DNA of 64,000 nt from Parapedobacter defluvii (GTDB taxonomy: Bacteria; Bacteroidota; Bacteroidia; Sphingobacteriales; Sphingobacteriaceae). The position numbers and the translations under genes were made by a program. Location of the stretch: assembly GCF_014642075.1 (NCBI RefSeq), contig NZ_BMIK01000008.1:1-64000 (forward strand), written 5' to 3'. Shown here piece by piece: positions 1-7,900 of the stretch. Each line of letters starts with the position of its first letter. Position 1 is the stretch's first letter. The notes below the pieces were generated by a model, which saw only the letters and a list, made by a program, of their open reading frames with translations, searched no databases and was not told where the DNA came from.

Positions 1-14
1 ACTAAACTTTCTTC

Positions 15-908
15 TTGATTTCTTCATTCTCAACTGCTAATTTAAACATTTATGCAGTTGTCCAGTATTTGGGGAGTATCACAGAAGAACGGATTGCCAA
101 TGTGACCTACGGCAATCACGAACGGCATAAAATGGATGTGTACCTGCCTGAAAACCGCTCCACCGATGAAACGGGCGTAATCGTACTCATCCACGGTGGT
201 GGATTCGTAGCAGGCGATAAGACGGAGTTGGAGCCTGTTGCCCTGAAATTGATGGCGAAAGGCTTTGCCGTGGTGAATATCAACTATCGGTTGGTGGATC
301 TCGCCGGCGTATTGGACGATCCGCCTGTGCACCAAGCCAGTCCAATCAACATCCACCATCAATTGGACGACATAGCTGCCGCGGTGGAGTTAGCGTGGAG
401 TAAGCGGACGGAGTGGGCTGTCGGTGATACTTGGTACATCGTAGGGCACAGTGCCGGGGCTACGTTGGCGATGCTGCATGCCTATGGGGAAGACAACGCG
501 GACGGTCGCATCAAGGCTACTGCGAATTTGGCGGGAGTTACCACATTTGCCTTCAACGACGAATCCGAGGTCGATCTGCTTGATCCGCGGCTTAAGGAGT
601 TGTTCTATCGCATTGTGGGTGCAGAAGCCACCAACGAAAATAAGCTGGCCTACATGGCGGCCAGCCCCTATTGGGTAGCCAACAATAGCGGCGGCGTGCC
701 TACCATCAGTGTGAGGCCGGAAGATAATACCATTGGTCCAATACCTGATCTCAGTGAATCACAATACAATAGTCTGACTACGTTGCTGAACAGTAAAGGG
801 TCTGCGAGCGTACATGTGGAAATAGCGGGAGCCGGTCACGGTTTCGGTGAGCCGGGCAAATGGGATGAGGTGGTAGCGGAGACAACAGCTTTCTTCAGGG
901 CGCAATAA
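15..908 (+). CDS. Alpha/beta hydrolase (carboxylesterase/lipase type), N-terminus uncertain
   Basis: This is an esterase-type alpha/beta hydrolase. Counting from a TTG at 15, an HGGG oxyanion-hole motif lies at residues 60-63, the nucleophile elbow GHSAG at 144-148 (Ser146), and a late GHGFGEPG stretch carries the likely catalytic His. The fold is complete, but the start is poor: an in-frame stop sits at positions 3-5, the first in-frame ATG is at 132 (residue 40), and only TTG codons (15, 69) are available upstream. Exported relatives usually have a signal peptide or lipobox before the ITEERIANVTYG-like stretch, and none is visible here. The gene may have lost its N-terminus, or may start at TTG in the cytoplasm. 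The substrate is unknown. The next gene starts 21 nt downstream. Confidence 0.8.
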   Translation: MISSFSTANLNIYAVVQYLGSITEERIANVTYGNHERHKMDVYLPENRSTDETGVIVLIHGGGFVAGDKTELEPVALKLMAKGFAVVNINYRLVDLAGVLDDPPVHQASPINIHHQLDDIAAAVELAWSKRTEWAVGDTWYIVGHSAGATLAMLHAYGEDNADGRIKATANLAGVTTFAFNDESEVDLLDPRLKELFYRIVGAEATNENKLAYMAASPYWVANNSGGVPTISVRPEDNTIGPIPDLSESQYNSLTTLLNSKGSASVHVEIAGAGHGFGEPGKWDEVVAETTAFFRAQ

Positions 909-914
909 TATCCG

Positions 915-922
915 TATCTTTG
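915..922 (+). promoter_or_regulatory. Bacteroidetes -7 element before the CoA-binding gene
   Basis: TATCTTTG matches the Bacteroidetes -7 consensus TAnnTTTG exactly. The -33 region (about 891-895, TTCTT) is weak. The element ends only 7 nt before the ATG at 930, so the transcript would be almost leaderless. Confidence 0.5.
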
Positions 923-929
923 CAAAAAT

Positions 930-1295
930 ATGGCACATAAGAAAACCCTCATCATTGGGGCCACCACCAACCCCAGCCGGTATGCATATATGGCGGCAAA
1001 CCGCTTGGTAGCTTCCGGGCATCCCATTGTGAATATCGGCATTAAACGCGGTGAAGTGGCAGGAGTGCCTATACAACTCCCGGCAGAGATACAGGATGAT
1101 ATCCATACCATTACCCTTTATATCGGCCCGCAACGGCAGCTCGAATATTACGATTATATCATAAATACCAATCCCAAACGCATCATCTTCAATCCCGGCA
1201 CGGAAAATCCGGAACTGAAGGCGTTGGCCCAGCAGCATGGGATCGAAACATTGGAAGCGTGTACACTCGTGCTGTTAAGCACAGGGCAGTACTAA
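930..1295 (+). CDS. CoA-binding domain protein (YccU-like)
   Basis: This 121-residue protein is a stand-alone Rossmann-type CoA-binding domain (CoA_binding_2 family). The nucleotide-binding loop IIGATTNPSRYA is at residues 8-19, and a conserved NPGTENPEL segment follows in the second half. The length matches the family. Relatives are widespread cytoplasmic proteins of unknown physiological role that bind coenzyme A. It starts at an ATG 8 nt after a consensus -7 element. It has no obvious functional link to its neighbours. Confidence 0.85.
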   Translation: MAHKKTLIIGATTNPSRYAYMAANRLVASGHPIVNIGIKRGEVAGVPIQLPAEIQDDIHTITLYIGPQRQLEYYDYIINTNPKRIIFNPGTENPELKALAQQHGIETLEACTLVLLSTGQY

Positions 1296-1304
1296 TAACC
1301 GACG

Positions 1305-1336
1305 TTTGCATTTCCGGTAAAAATAACGTTGTTTTG
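1305..1336 (+). promoter_or_regulatory. Promoter of the first lacI-type gene
   Basis: TTTG at 1305-1308, a 20-nt spacer, then TTGTTTTG at 1329-1336 (one mismatch to TAnnTTTG). This overlaps the longest possible reading frame of the following gene and so supports the ATG at 1356 as its start, giving a 5' leader of about 14 nt. Confidence 0.55.
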
Positions 1337-1355
1337 GATCTGCGGCTTTTACATC

Positions 1356-2390
1356 ATGACACCCAGGAAACCGAAGTCTGAAAACAGCATCGTAGATATT
1401 GCCAAGGCATTGGGTATATCGCCGGCTACCGTTTCACGCGCGCTTAATAATAACCTGCGGATCAGCGAGGCTACGCGCAAGCGGGTAAAGGAAATGGCCA
1501 AAGAAATGGGATACCGGCATAACAGCATGGCCTCTTCGCTTCGTAACCGGCGTTCCAATACGATCGGGTTGATCGTTCCGCGGATATCGATGTATTTCCA
1601 TGCATTTTTTATCACTTCCTTGCAACGGCAATTGCAAGCCGCCGGATATAACCTGATGATCTGCCAATCCAATGATTCCGTAAAACTGGAAAAGGAGTTA
1701 GCCAATTCCCTATACTCGGCGCGTGTCGACGCGTTGGTGGTATCACTCACCCTTTATACGGAAGATTTTACACATTTCGAGGGGTTCCTGAAACAGGGAA
1801 TACCGTTGGTGTTCTACGATCGGGTACCTCCGGAAGGTACGCCGGCGTACATCATCAAAGGGGATGACTACCGGGGAGGGCTGCTTGCGGGTAACCATTT
1901 GATTGCGGCAGGCTGTCGGCGTATTGCCTACATCAGCGGACCTCCGTCGAGCAGTATCTATCGGGAGCGTACCCGTGGCTTTCAGGATGCATTGGCCAAA
2001 CAAGGTACAGCCCTACGCGAAGAATGGGTCCATCAGCATGAATTGACCACAGAAAATGCATGGAACAGCTTGCGTAGGCTGTTTGACGGTGAGGAGGTAC
2101 CCGATGGCCTATTTGCTGCCAATGACACCACTGCGATTGCAGCTGTAGAATTTGCGCGTGAACGAGGCATCCGGATTCCTGAGGACCTACGGATCATCGG
2201 CTACTCCAACGATCCACGGACATCCATCATCACACCATCAATTACCTCCATCGAGCAGTATCCCAATGAGATGGCTGATAAAGTAGCCGAAACATTACTG
2301 GGTGCTTTGCAGCATACCACAGGAGTGCCGATTGAAATCGGCACTCCTGTGGTATGCCCGGTAGACTTGGTGAGACGGATGACTACCTGA
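1356..2390 (+). CDS. LacI-family transcriptional regulator
   Basis: This is a LacI/GalR repressor of about 344 residues. The N-terminal helix-turn-helix reads SIVDIAKALGISPATVSRAL, followed by the hinge and a type 1 periplasmic-binding-protein-like sensor domain (RSNTIGLIVPRIS begins it, DGLFAANDTTAIAA in the second lobe). The ATG at 1356 is preferred because upstream codons overlap the promoter. It converges with a second LacI gene, with 1 bp between the stop codons. The PurR-like palindromes downstream (3479, 4507, 15797, 25644) are candidate targets for this protein or its neighbour. The ligand is unknown; inositol or an inositol derivative is an inference from context. A perfect 21-bp inverted repeat lies inside the 3' end of the coding region. 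Confidence 0.93.
   Translation: MTPRKPKSENSIVDIAKALGISPATVSRALNNNLRISEATRKRVKEMAKEMGYRHNSMASSLRNRRSNTIGLIVPRISMYFHAFFITSLQRQLQAAGYNLMICQSNDSVKLEKELANSLYSARVDALVVSLTLYTEDFTHFEGFLKQGIPLVFYDRVPPEGTPAYIIKGDDYRGGLLAGNHLIAAGCRRIAYISGPPSSSIYRERTRGFQDALAKQGTALREEWVHQHELTTENAWNSLRRLFDGEEVPDGLFAANDTTAIAAVEFARERGIRIPEDLRIIGYSNDPRTSIITPSITSIEQYPNEMADKVAETLLGALQHTTGVPIEIGTPVVCPVDLVRRMTT
2312..2357. repeat. Perfect 21-bp inverted repeat with 4-nt loop inside the lacI 3' end
   Basis: The arms 2312-2332 and 2337-2357 are exact reverse complements around the loop TGAA (2333-2336). It lies within codons for roughly HTTGVPIEIGTPVVC and ends 33 nt before the stop codon, at the meeting point of two convergent genes. 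No T-tract follows it, but the hairpin could block readthrough in both directions. Confidence 0.9.
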
Positions 2391-2391
2391 T

Positions 2392-3423
2392 TCAGTACAA
2401 AGGTGGGGATGAATCGCGGACAACCAATTCGGGCTTCAACACTTCATAGCGATAACTTTCACGTGGCTCTTTATTGGCAAAATGATCGAGCAGAATTTTA
2501 GCAGAAAGCATGCCCAATTCATATACCGGCTGCCAAACGGTAGACAAGGATGGAAAATAGTATTGCGCATAGGATTCGTCATCGAAGCCAACAATAGAGA
2601 TATCTTCCGGTATCCGGTATCCTTTTTCACGGATAACGCGCATGGCACCGATGGCCACCGCATCGTTAACAGCAAAAATACCATCCAGCTTTTTGTTGCA
2701 GATCATGAGCTTTTCGAGGGCATCTACCCCATAATCAGAAGAAAAGCCATCGCTGTAAACGATCAACTCAGACCGGATGGGGATATTATTGTCATAATGC
2801 GCATGGAGGTATCCGTCAAGCCGTTGTTTAAATGTGGGAAAAGCAATCGGCCCGGCAATATGAGCGATGTGCTGACGGCCGGTTTTGATCAGGTATTCGA
2901 CGGCTTGGTATGCGCCGTCGTAGCTATCTACCAGTACCTTATCAGCCTTATAATTCGGACAGTCCCGATCGAAGATAACGAGTGGGATTCCAGCGTTTTT
3001 GAGTCGGTCAAAATGATCAAATGTTTTGGTACGGAAAGTCGGGGAGATCAGTACGCCGTCCACACGGAGCAAAGCCATATCCTGCAATAACTTTTTTTCT
3101 TCTTCAAATGACTCGTTGGATTGACAGATCAATAATTTATACCCTGCAGACGAGACCATGTCCTGTACCCCGCTGATCACCGTTGCAAAAAAATACCCTG
3201 TAATTTCTGGAACGACAATTCCGATGATACCCGTTTTCTTATTAAGGAGGCTTAATGCCAGCAGATTGGGCTGGTAATCGAATTTTTCCGCCATTTCAAG
3301 TACGGCGCGTTTGGTTGCCGCACTGATTGAGGGATGATTGTGAAGTGCGCGTGATACGGTGGAAGGGGACACACGGAGTGCCCGTGCGATGTCTATAATG
3401 GTCGTCTGTCGTGGTTTCTGCAT
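2392..3423 (-). CDS. LacI-family transcriptional regulator
   Basis: This is a 343-residue LacI/GalR regulator. The N-terminal HTH has the core IDIARALRVSPSTVSRALHN, followed by the hinge and a periplasmic-binding-protein-like sensor domain (KTGIIGIVVPEITGYFF; LDGIFAVNDAVAIGAM). The start is the ATG at 3421-3423. It is transcribed away from the phosphodiesterase/susC block, and a 16-bp palindromic operator (3479-3494) lies 56 bp upstream of its start. Autoregulation and control of the divergent genes are therefore likely. Its recognition helix (SPSTVSRAL) is nearly the same as that of the convergent lacI (SPATVSRAL), so the two could share or compete for sites. The effector is unknown. Confidence 0.93.
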   Translation of the reverse strand: MQKPRQTTIIDIARALRVSPSTVSRALHNHPSISAATKRAVLEMAEKFDYQPNLLALSLLNKKTGIIGIVVPEITGYFFATVISGVQDMVSSAGYKLLICQSNESFEEEKKLLQDMALLRVDGVLISPTFRTKTFDHFDRLKNAGIPLVIFDRDCPNYKADKVLVDSYDGAYQAVEYLIKTGRQHIAHIAGPIAFPTFKQRLDGYLHAHYDNNIPIRSELIVYSDGFSSDYGVDALEKLMICNKKLDGIFAVNDAVAIGAMRVIREKGYRIPEDISIVGFDDESYAQYYFPSLSTVWQPVYELGMLSAKILLDHFANKEPRESYRYEVLKPELVVRDSSPPLY

Positions 3424-3478
3424 GGGTTTCCTAAGTTCGTCAACAAATCGCAGATAACCAAATATTTGCTGTTCCCCT

Positions 3479-3494
3479 ACGCAAACCTTTGCGT
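3479..3494. promoter_or_regulatory. LacI/PurR-type operator 1
   Basis: ACGCAAACCTTTGCGT has perfectly complementary 7-bp arms around a central CC. It differs by one centre base from the classical PurR consensus ACGCAAACGTTTGCGT. It lies between a divergent lacI gene and the phosphodiesterase gene, about 20 bp upstream of the -33 element. The same core recurs at 4507, 15797 and 25644. Confidence 0.8.
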
Positions 3495-3514
3495 TAAGCC
3501 GTTGCTTTCATTGC

Positions 3515-3545
3515 TTGATTTATCGGGTGAAAAGTGATTAGTTTG
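3515..3545 (+). promoter_or_regulatory. Promoter of the phosphodiesterase gene
   Basis: TTG at 3515-3517, a 20-nt spacer, then TTAGTTTG at 3538-3545 (one mismatch to TAnnTTTG). The surrounding bases (TTGATTTAT, AAAAG, GATTAGTTT, ACAATTATAAATT) recur before susC at 4541-4590. The leader to the ATG at 3730 is about 180 nt. Confidence 0.6.
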
Positions 3546-3628
3546 CTTCAGACAATTATAAATTTATATACACATCGGTTCGGGAATTACGAAACCATAG
3601 AAAATCTGTGTTTTAAAATAGATATAAT

Positions 3629-3727
3629 ATGCAAGTAACACTAAGGTTTAATGGCATCGATATATTGCGACGCATAGGTGTGAATGCAACAGTGTTTGAT
3701 ATTGCAGTAAAAGACATTAATCAATAA
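3629..3727 (+). CDS. Possible 32-residue small ORF in the leader
   Basis: An ATG at 3629 opens a 32-codon frame (begins MQVTLRFNGIDILRRIG, ends DINQ) whose stop is 2 nt before the ATG of the phosphodiesterase gene. The tight junction would allow translational coupling. Nothing in it is recognised and a frame this short can arise by chance. It fills most of the 306-bp gap 3424-3729, which otherwise holds only the operator and promoter. Confidence 0.2.
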   Translation: MQVTLRFNGIDILRRIGVNATVFDIAVKDINQ

Positions 3728-3729
3728 TT

Positions 3730-4524
3730 ATGCAGAGCTATCACCGCTTTTTCTTTTTATTGCTCTATTGTTGGGTGCCTCTATTGACGCTCGCTCAGCA
3801 AGAGCGTATCCTGATTCATGCGCACAACGATTACCACCAGCGCAAACCGTTCTACCAAGCCTATGCACAACATGTTTATTCGATTGAGGCGGATGTATTT
3901 GTTACAGACAAAGGTGCCGTGCTGGTAGGCCATGATTTGCATGAGCTGCAGGATAATCGGACCCTGGAGTCGATGTACATCACTCCTATCGTACATGCGT
4001 TTGCATCGAATGGGGGGAGGGCCTGGGCAGCTTCTGACGACAGATTTGTGCTGCTCATTGATCTAAAGACGCCTGCAGCGATCACGCTGCAACCTGTGGT
4101 TGACCTGATTGCTATGCATCCGGAGGTATTTGATGAAAATGTAAATCCATATGCTGTCTCGGTAGTTATTTCAGGAGACATGCCTAATCCGGTGGATTTT
4201 GACAATTTTCCCCGTTTCATTTCATTTGATGGTCGGCTAGGGGTCGACTATACCGCGGAGCAATTGGAGCGCGTTGCTTTCGTCAGCGCACCGTTTTCTA
4301 GCTATGCAAGTTGGGATGGAAAAGGCATGCTGACGGAAAGGGATCGGGATAAAGTTGCCGCAGCCGTCAAAAAAGTACATGGATTAAGTAAAAAAATACG
4401 GTTTTGGGGAACGCCAGACGGGGTTACTGCGTGGAATACGCTATATGAAATGGGGATTGATATCATCAATACCGATCAGGTTGAACATTGTGTCGAATTC
4501 TTTCGGCGCAAACCTTTGCGTTGA
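3730..4524 (+). CDS. Exported PI-PLC / glycerophosphodiester phosphodiesterase-like protein
   Basis: This 264-residue protein has a hydrophobic signal peptide (residues about 5-22, ending near TLAQQ) and a PI-PLC/GDPD TIM-barrel signature: HAHNDY (30-35), the acidic pair EAD (53-55) and GHD (67-69). These are the His/Glu/Asp residues that bind metal and catalyse phosphodiester cleavage in the superfamily. Later segments (DLKTP, FWGTPDGVTAW, GIDIINTD) complete the barrel. It should act in the periplasm or outside the cell. Lying between LacI-type operators and upstream of an inositol pathway, it is a candidate for releasing inositol or inositol phosphate from a lipid or glycerol phosphodiester; that substrate is inferred. 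Its last codons (RKPLR, stop) overlap the next operator. Confidence 0.85.
   Translation: MQSYHRFFFLLLYCWVPLLTLAQQERILIHAHNDYHQRKPFYQAYAQHVYSIEADVFVTDKGAVLVGHDLHELQDNRTLESMYITPIVHAFASNGGRAWAASDDRFVLLIDLKTPAAITLQPVVDLIAMHPEVFDENVNPYAVSVVISGDMPNPVDFDNFPRFISFDGRLGVDYTAEQLERVAFVSAPFSSYASWDGKGMLTERDRDKVAAAVKKVHGLSKKIRFWGTPDGVTAWNTLYEMGIDIINTDQVEHCVEFFRRKPLR
4507..4520. promoter_or_regulatory. LacI/PurR-type operator 2
   Basis: CGCAAACCTTTGCG, the same 14-bp core as operator 1. It overlaps the final codons and stop of the preceding gene and lies 20 bp upstream of the -33 element of the susC promoter. Confidence 0.8.
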
Positions 4525-4540
4525 AATAGTGGCTAACCAC

Positions 4541-4572
4541 TTGATTTATTGACCCAAAAGAGATTAGTTTTG
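4541..4572 (+). promoter_or_regulatory. Promoter of the first susC operon
   Basis: TTG at 4541-4543, a 21-nt spacer, then TAGTTTTG at 4565-4572, an exact TAnnTTTG match. The context is near-identical to the promoter at 3515-3545. It predicts a start near 4578 and a leader of about 410 nt. Confidence 0.65.
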
Positions 4573-4669
4573 TGATTACAATTATAAATTATAAAAGGGT
4601 AATTATCGAGTTGAATAAAGCATGATAGATGCTTAATTGCCTAACAGCGGCTATCTTTAAAACAAACGT

Positions 4670-4695
4670 AACTTGGGTTTAACCACAAGTTTTTT
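4670..4695 (+). terminator. Possible intrinsic terminator/attenuator in the susC leader
   Basis: AACTTGGG (4670-4677) pairs with CC-A-CAAGTT (4683-4691, one bulged A) around the loop TTTAA. A run of six T (4690-4695) follows. It lies about 90 nt inside the predicted transcript and about 290 nt before the susC start, so it could attenuate the operon. Confidence 0.45.
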
Positions 4696-4988
4696 AACAC
4701 ATGGTATCATTGCATGTGTTTCTGGACTGGATATAATTTCTCGCGGCGGAAAGAAGTATATGCCGATTAATTTCACGTCAAAAAAGGAGGATACAAGATC
4801 ATAGGCTCTTGATAAACAACGAACAGACGCGACATAGTGACGCGCCTGTTCAGGAGTTCGGGAAGCAGCATATAGACTGGAGATCTGGACTGCATCCCTG
4901 CGTGAGTAATACAATAGGGTATCACTGTACCTTCAAAGATAGGGAAAAGGATGAATTTGACCCTTTGGAGGTAAAAAATTAGTGTATA
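4696..4988 (+). other. Remaining susC leader, no gene recognised
   Basis: Only very short frames and weak hairpins (for example around the GCGACATAGTGACGC stretch near 4828-4843) are seen here. No tRNA, known riboswitch or second consensus promoter was recognised. The reverse-strand frames in this stretch have no recognisable features. Confidence 0.4.
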
Positions 4989-7900
4989 ATGAATCATTTA
5001 TTACTAAGTAAATGGTATGTAAGAATAACTTTACTTTATCTTATCATCGTTGCGGGCATGCCCTCGCTGTCGGCAGTAACCAGCCAAGCGGCACAGCAGA
5101 GGGGACGTATCGTAGGACGCGTAACTGATGTTCAGGGGATACCGCTGTCGGGTGCAAGTATACGCATAGCGGGCCAGCAACAAAGTGTGGCTACGGATGA
5201 CGATGGCCGATTTTCTCTTTCGGTGGCACCGGGTGAGTACGTTGTTGAAGCTTCTTATATTTCATATGCTGCACAGCAGGTGACGGTGACCGTCCGTGAA
5301 GGCGCGACTGCTGACGCCAATTTTGTTTTAACCGAAGAAAGCGGTGCATTGGCGGAGGTCGTCGTGGTAGGTTACGGTACCCAGCGGAAAGTTAACCTGA
5401 CCGGTGCTGTGGATCAGGTAACCTCCGAAGTCTTCGAGAACCGGCCCATCCCCAATATTTCCCAGGGATTGGTAGGTGCCGTACCCAACCTGAATATTCG
5501 GATGCTCGATGGCAAGCCTACCCAATCCCCCGCCTTCAATGTCCGGGGAACAACCTCAATCGGTCAAGGAGGCAATGCGTTGATCCTGATCGATGGCGTG
5601 GAGGGTGATCCGCGGATGCTGAATCCGAATGATATCGAGAGCATCTCCATACTAAAAGATGCCTCGTCGGCATCTATCTATGGGGCACGTGCTGCTTTCG
5701 GTGTGGTGCTGATTACCACCAAATCTGCCGCCGAAGGAAAAACTTCCATTACCTATTCCACCAATTTGTCGTCCAAATCACCGACAACTGTTCCAGACAA
5801 TATTACCGATTCATACCCTTGGGCCCAAGGATTCAGCGATGCATGGTCGCGATGGAACGATAACGGCAATACACCCACAGCAATAAACAAGACATTGCCT
5901 TTTTCACCTGCTTATTTAGCCGAGATAAAAAGACGCTGGGAAGACCCGTCGTTGCCACGGGTAGAGGTAAACCCATCCACGGGTGAATACCAATATTATT
6001 ACAGTACCGATTGGTATAAAGAATTGTATAAAGAGCGGTTCTTCGCGCAGGATCATAACCTGGCCCTGTCTGGCGGAAATGATAAAACGGCATTTTATGT
6101 AAGCGGTCGATATAACGGTCAGGATGGACTTTTCCGCTACAATACAGATACCTATAAGATGTATAACCTGCGGGCCAAGGGCAACATCCAACTGACACGC
6201 TGGTTGCAACTGGAAAACAATACCGAATATTCACGGATGGAATACCACCAGCCGTTGAACGTAGGCGAAGGCAGTGGCATCTGGCGTAACATGGCGGATG
6301 AGGGGCACCCATTGGCTCCGCTATTGAATCCCGATGGGACGTTGTCATTCCCGGCGGCTTACACCGTGGGCGATTACTATATCGGAAGAAACGGTACAGA
6401 CGAAGTGCGGCGCTTCCTGAAAAACCGGACGGCGGCAAAGGCAGAATTTTTCGATAAAAGCCTTACCCTTCGCAGTGATTTTACCTTCCAAAGCATGGAT
6501 ATCGGATCACAGCAAAACCGGGTGCAGGTTCCTTACAGCCGTTACGAGGGTGTGATCGGTTATACGGGTACAAATACCAATGATCTGCAGGAATTCAGGC
6601 GTACGACCGACTACCTGGCTACCAATGTGTATGCCGATTATGTGAAGTCATTCAATGATGCGCACAACATCAACCTGCTAGCCGGCTTCAACTACGAGCA
6701 ATCGCTGGAAAAAAGCCTGACCGCACGCCGCAACGGGATCGTGTACGAAGACGCCGATGACATCAATTTGGCATTGGGGCAGAGTATCGTGACCAGTGGA
6801 GGTTACAAAAAATGGGCGATTGCGGGCGGGTTTTTCCGCGTAAACTATAATTTCAAGGAGCGGTACCTCCTGGAGGTCAATGGCCGCTATGACGGCTCTT
6901 CGAAGTTTCCGGGAGATCAACAGTGGGCCTTTTTCCCTTCGGCATCCATCGGCTGGCGGATTTCAGAAGAACCCTTTTGGAACGTAAATCCCACGGCATT
7001 CTCCAATGTGAAATTCCGCGCATCTTACGGGTCTTTAGGTAACGGAAATATTGATCCCTATTCATTTACAGAAAACTTCGCCATTTCACAGTCGGGCCGT
7101 ATTATCAATGGTGTGCGGCCGCAGCGTACCGGACAACCGGGAGTCATACCCGCTGGGCTGACCTGGGAAACGTCCACTACCGGCAATCTGGGGCTGGAGT
7201 TTTCGAGTCTGAATAACCGCCTTCAGTTTGTGGGCGATCTATACCGTCGCTGGACAAGCGATATGTTTACGGTTGGCCCTACCTTGCCGGCAATTTATGG
7301 TACGACTGTACCCAAAGGTAACTACGCAGATCTGGAAACGACAGGCTGGGAAGTATCCCTCACCTGGCGGGATCAATTTGCGATGGCTGAAAAACCGTTT
7401 ACGTATGATGTACGGGTAACGATGTCTGACTACCGGGCGATCATCACCAAGTATAACAATCCCGATAAATTACTGACCGACCACTACGTAGGCAAGCGGG
7501 TCGGTGAAATATGGGGTTATCAGGTAGAAGGACTGTTCCGGTCGGAAGAGGAAATCGCCAACTCGCCGTCACAGGCAAATGTTCCGAGTACCAATACGCG
7601 GAAAACGTATGTTGGAGATTTGAAGTTTAGAAATTTAGATGGAGATGACATAATTTATCAGGGGGCTAACCAAGCGGATGATTCGGGCGACAAGACCATC
7701 ATCGGGAATTCTGAACCACGGTATACGTATGGATTTAATTTAAATGGCGATTGGAACGGTTTTTTCCTGTCGGCCTTTTTCCAGGGGGTGCTGAAACAGG
7801 ATTATTACCCATCGGCCGAAGCACGATTTTGGGGACAGTACAACCGGCCTTACAACCAGTATCCGCGCTGGCATGAGAACAACATGTTCCGCCCCGAGTT

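Noticed and set aside
1301-1310. ACGTTTGC before the first lacI as an operator
   Set aside because: Only one half-site is present; the TTTG is better explained as the -33 element.
4657-4914. Reverse-strand frames in the susC leader as a gene
   Set aside because: They have no motif, no promoter, and overlap the likely transcribed leader.
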